Source: an uncultured Bacteroidota bacterium (lineage in GTDB: Bacteria > Bacteroidota > Bacteroidia > Flavobacteriales > Flavobacteriaceae). Taken from it: a DNA stretch of 6,929 nt. The DNA lies in contig CAISUR010000616.1 of assembly GCA_903888655.1 (NCBI GenBank), positions 1 through 6,929 of the forward strand. The letters are read 5' to 3'. Each line of letters starts with the position of its first letter. Position 1 is the first letter of the stretch. Below, piece by piece: positions 5,956 through 6,929 of this stretch. The notes beneath the pieces are model-generated. The model was not told where the DNA came from. It saw nothing but the letters and a program-made list of their open reading frames with translations, and did no database searches. Position numbers and translations under genes: made by a program.

Positions 5956-6052
5956 AGTGGTCAGCAGCCAGTTACATATAACCTCATAAACTTATAAACT
6001 TAGTCCTCAGCACTTAGTGTTCAGCAGGCAGTTACATATAACCTCATAAACT
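5956..6052. repeat. Two copies of a 37-bp direct repeat at a 60-bp period
   Basis: Positions 5956-5992 and 6016-6052 are the same sequence with two differences (5960/6020 and 5968/6028). Both contain GTTACATATAACCTCATAAA. The 23 nt between the copies contain a shorter related piece (CTCAGCA). The array begins 9 nt after the His-rich gene. Two copies only, with no spacer pattern of a CRISPR. Confidence 0.85.
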
Positions 6053-6148
6053 CATCACCGCATAAACTAATAAAATCCTCTCCCAAGCCCTCACGAGACT
6101 GCATGGAAAAGGATACGGGTAAAGTGTTCGGTTTTTAATTTCTATTTG

Positions 6149-6241
6149 ATTATTAACTCATAACTCATAACTCTAAACCCACTACCTAAAACCCACCACC
6201 TAAAACCTAATACCTAAATCCCAAATTCTAAATCCTCCCCC
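6149..6241. repeat. G-free degenerate tandem tract (telomere-like on the minus strand)
   Basis: There is no G on the plus strand for 93 nt. The tract first repeats ACTCATA, then variants of CCTAAAAC about 10 nt apart (6184-6236). On the minus strand it reads as TTTAGG and GGTGGTGGG units, so clustered G-runs could form a two-layer quadruplex. It is too degenerate to code for protein. Confidence 0.75.
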
Positions 6242-6248
6242 GCTTCCT

Positions 6249-6373
6249 CGCGAATCCTTTCGCCTGGCAACTGAAAAGAAATTTATTTTGACAATTTAAA
6301 AAATAGCTTTTAAAGTTGTTCGGATAATATTAGACATCTTAACAATTGATAAAACCACGCGAAAGGATTCGCG
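6249..6373. repeat. Pair of inverted palindromic elements flanking 95 nt
   Basis: Positions 6249-6263 and 6359-6373 are perfect 15-bp inverted copies, and the match extends to 18 of 19 on the inner side. The right copy is itself a palindrome, CGCGAA-AGGA-TTCGCG (6358-6373); the left has the same core with one outer mismatch. The GC-rich arms stand out from the AT-rich 95 nt between them, which has no gene. The form suggests REP-like or miniature mobile DNA. Confidence 0.7.
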
Positions 6374-6490
6374 CGGCAGAGGGGTTGTCCTAAAAATGAA
6401 CACTTTGCAGAGCTGGGCATAGTAGCCCAAAAACAACAATGATCTATACCCATGTAAGCAGTACATCATTAAAAAATATAATAAATCCTT

Positions 6491-6519
6491 TTGATATGTA
6501 AGTTTTTTAATTAAGTTTG
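6491..6519 (+). promoter_or_regulatory. Bacteroidetes-type promoter of the right-edge gene
   Basis: TTG (6491-6493) is followed after 18 nt by TAAGTTTG (6512-6519), a full match to TAnnTTTG. Transcription would start near 6525, so the leader is about 110 nt and contains all or nearly all of the three TGCGTATA motifs. Confidence 0.5.
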
Positions 6520-6537
6520 TGATATACAACTAAAATA

Positions 6538-6614
6538 TTATACGCAACAAAAAAGACAAAAACATGCGTATAACATTCCAACTTAGAACAAAAAGTGGTA
6601 ATTTTATGCGTATA
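6538..6614. promoter_or_regulatory. Three TGCGTATA motifs in the leader of the right-edge gene
   Basis: TTATACGCA (6538-6546) and TGCGTATAA (6565-6573) form a perfect 9-bp inverted repeat with an 18-nt purine-rich loop. A third direct copy, TGCGTATA, lies at 6607-6614, 42 nt after the second (about four helical turns). This could be an operator, an RNA hairpin in the leader, or a recombination site at the edge of an inserted cassette. Confidence 0.4.
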
Positions 6615-6636
6615 TAAATTAGTTGGCAGTAATTAT

Positions 6637-6929
6637 ATGGAAATCAACGAGAAAGAGAAAATAATAAACGAAATTTTTCAAGAAAACCAAAATGGAATTG
6701 AAAAAAGGATTGAAAATCATTCATATCCTAAATCAGTCTTGGCTTTGTATTCTAAAGTTTTACAGATTGAATTAATTAGAGAATCTTTAAATAAAAGTGA
6801 TGGAAATTTCTATTCATCTCAAATTTTATTAAGAATTCTTCTTGAACATTATTTAGTCGGTTACTATATGTATTTCAAAACAATATCTGATAAAAACGAC
6901 AAGATTGGAGAAGAATATTATAATGAATA
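6637..6929 (+). CDS. Uncharacterised helical protein, 5' part only (cut by window edge)
   Basis: An open frame of 97 codons from the ATG at 6637 runs off the right edge. It starts MEINEKEKIINEIFQENQNG and is mostly charged and helical. Residues around SSQILLRILLEHYLVGYYMYF resemble the R-x-L-x-E helix of DUF5677-like accessory proteins; that link is weak and made from memory of the motif. No signal peptide is present. The DNA is noticeably richer in A and T than the housekeeping cluster (many AAA, ATT and TTA codons), in line with an acquired gene. The start is supported by a promoter about 120 nt upstream and by stops and repeat motifs just before it. Function cannot be assigned from this part. 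Confidence 0.65.
   Translation, partial: MEINEKEKIINEIFQENQNGIEKRIENHSYPKSVLALYSKVLQIELIRESLNKSDGNFYSSQILLRILLEHYLVGYYMYFKTISDKNDKIGEEYYNE

Larger units (their letters stand above)
5947..6636. other. 690-nt intergenic region without a credible gene
   Basis: From the stop of the His-rich gene to the ATG at 6637 no reading frame looks coding. In order it holds the 60-bp-period repeat, an undefined stretch (6053-6148), the G-free tract, the inverted palindromic pair, a stretch with only weak short hairpins (6374-6490), a promoter (6491-6519) and three TGCGTATA motifs (6538-6614). The layout suggests an accumulation site for small repeats at a boundary between conserved genes and accessory DNA. 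Confidence 0.7.

Noticed and set aside
5765..5989. Second plus-strand open frame over the end of the His-rich protein gene
   Set aside because: It is out of frame with the real gene and runs into the repeat array; composition looks random.
5956..6052. CRISPR array
   Set aside because: Only two repeat copies, a 23-nt gap made of related low-complexity sequence, and no cas gene nearby.
6414..6429. Hairpin TGGGC-ATAGTA-GCCCA as an intrinsic terminator
   Set aside because: The stem is only 5 bp, and it is followed by A residues rather than T residues on the plus strand; the minus strand has no T-tract after it either.
6438..6470. AATGAT / ATCATT inverted repeat with inner ATGTA / TACAT
   Set aside because: The two pairings compete for the same bases, and both are short and AT-rich.
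6296..6529. Minus-strand open frame of 77 codons in the repeat-rich spacer
   Set aside because: It crosses the right palindromic arm and the promoter of the next gene, has low-complexity hydrophobic translation, and lacks a promoter of its own.

Overview
The window looks like chromosomal DNA of a Flavobacterium-type member of the Bacteroidetes. Three things suggest this: AT-rich DNA, several promoter-like sites of the Bacteroidetes form (TAnnTTTG, sometimes with TTG about 18 nt upstream), and no clear Shine-Dalgarno sequences. The gene content agrees, with a DUF2520 Rossmann protein, a KdsC-like phosphatase, a UbiA-type prenyltransferase and a Maf pyrophosphatase in a row, beside secreted hydrolases. 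The species cannot be named from this sequence.

Left part (1-1580, minus strand): the 5' portion of a secreted S1/P1-type zinc nuclease, cut by the window edge, and a complete secreted GH19 chitinase. Each appears to have its own promoter. The spacer between them (436-701) holds an imperfect hairpin repeat. Both products are exported and probably feed on polymers outside the cytoplasm (nucleic acid, chitin).

Central part (1852-4989, plus strand): a compact housekeeping cluster. DUF2520 overlaps kdsC by 17 nt, a 76-nt purine-rich spacer follows, then the UbiA-type prenyltransferase overlaps maf by 8 nt, and a small uncharacterised helical protein comes last. KdsC belongs to the Kdo branch of lipopolysaccharide synthesis, the prenyltransferase makes a membrane prenyl lipid of unknown identity, and Maf hydrolyses nucleoside triphosphates. 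The shared theme may be envelope and lipid metabolism plus house-cleaning, but the order is the only evidence for a functional link.

Right part (4990-6929): a spacer with two inverted repeats and a good promoter leads into a two-gene envelope unit, a small signal-peptide/C-terminal-anchor protein and a secreted protein with a charged, His-rich tail. After it comes about 690 nt without a credible gene, full of repeats: a 37-bp sequence repeated at a 60-bp period, a 93-nt stretch with no G on the plus strand (telomere-like GT-rich on the other), and a 15-bp perfect inverted repeat whose arms are themselves palindromic. A promoter and three TGCGTATA motifs then precede an AT-rich gene cut by the right edge, which looks like accessory DNA.

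No rRNA, tRNA, CRISPR array, transposase or recognisable defence system is visible. The least explained parts are the two-gene envelope unit with its upstream dyad, and the repeat-rich segment 5950-6615.
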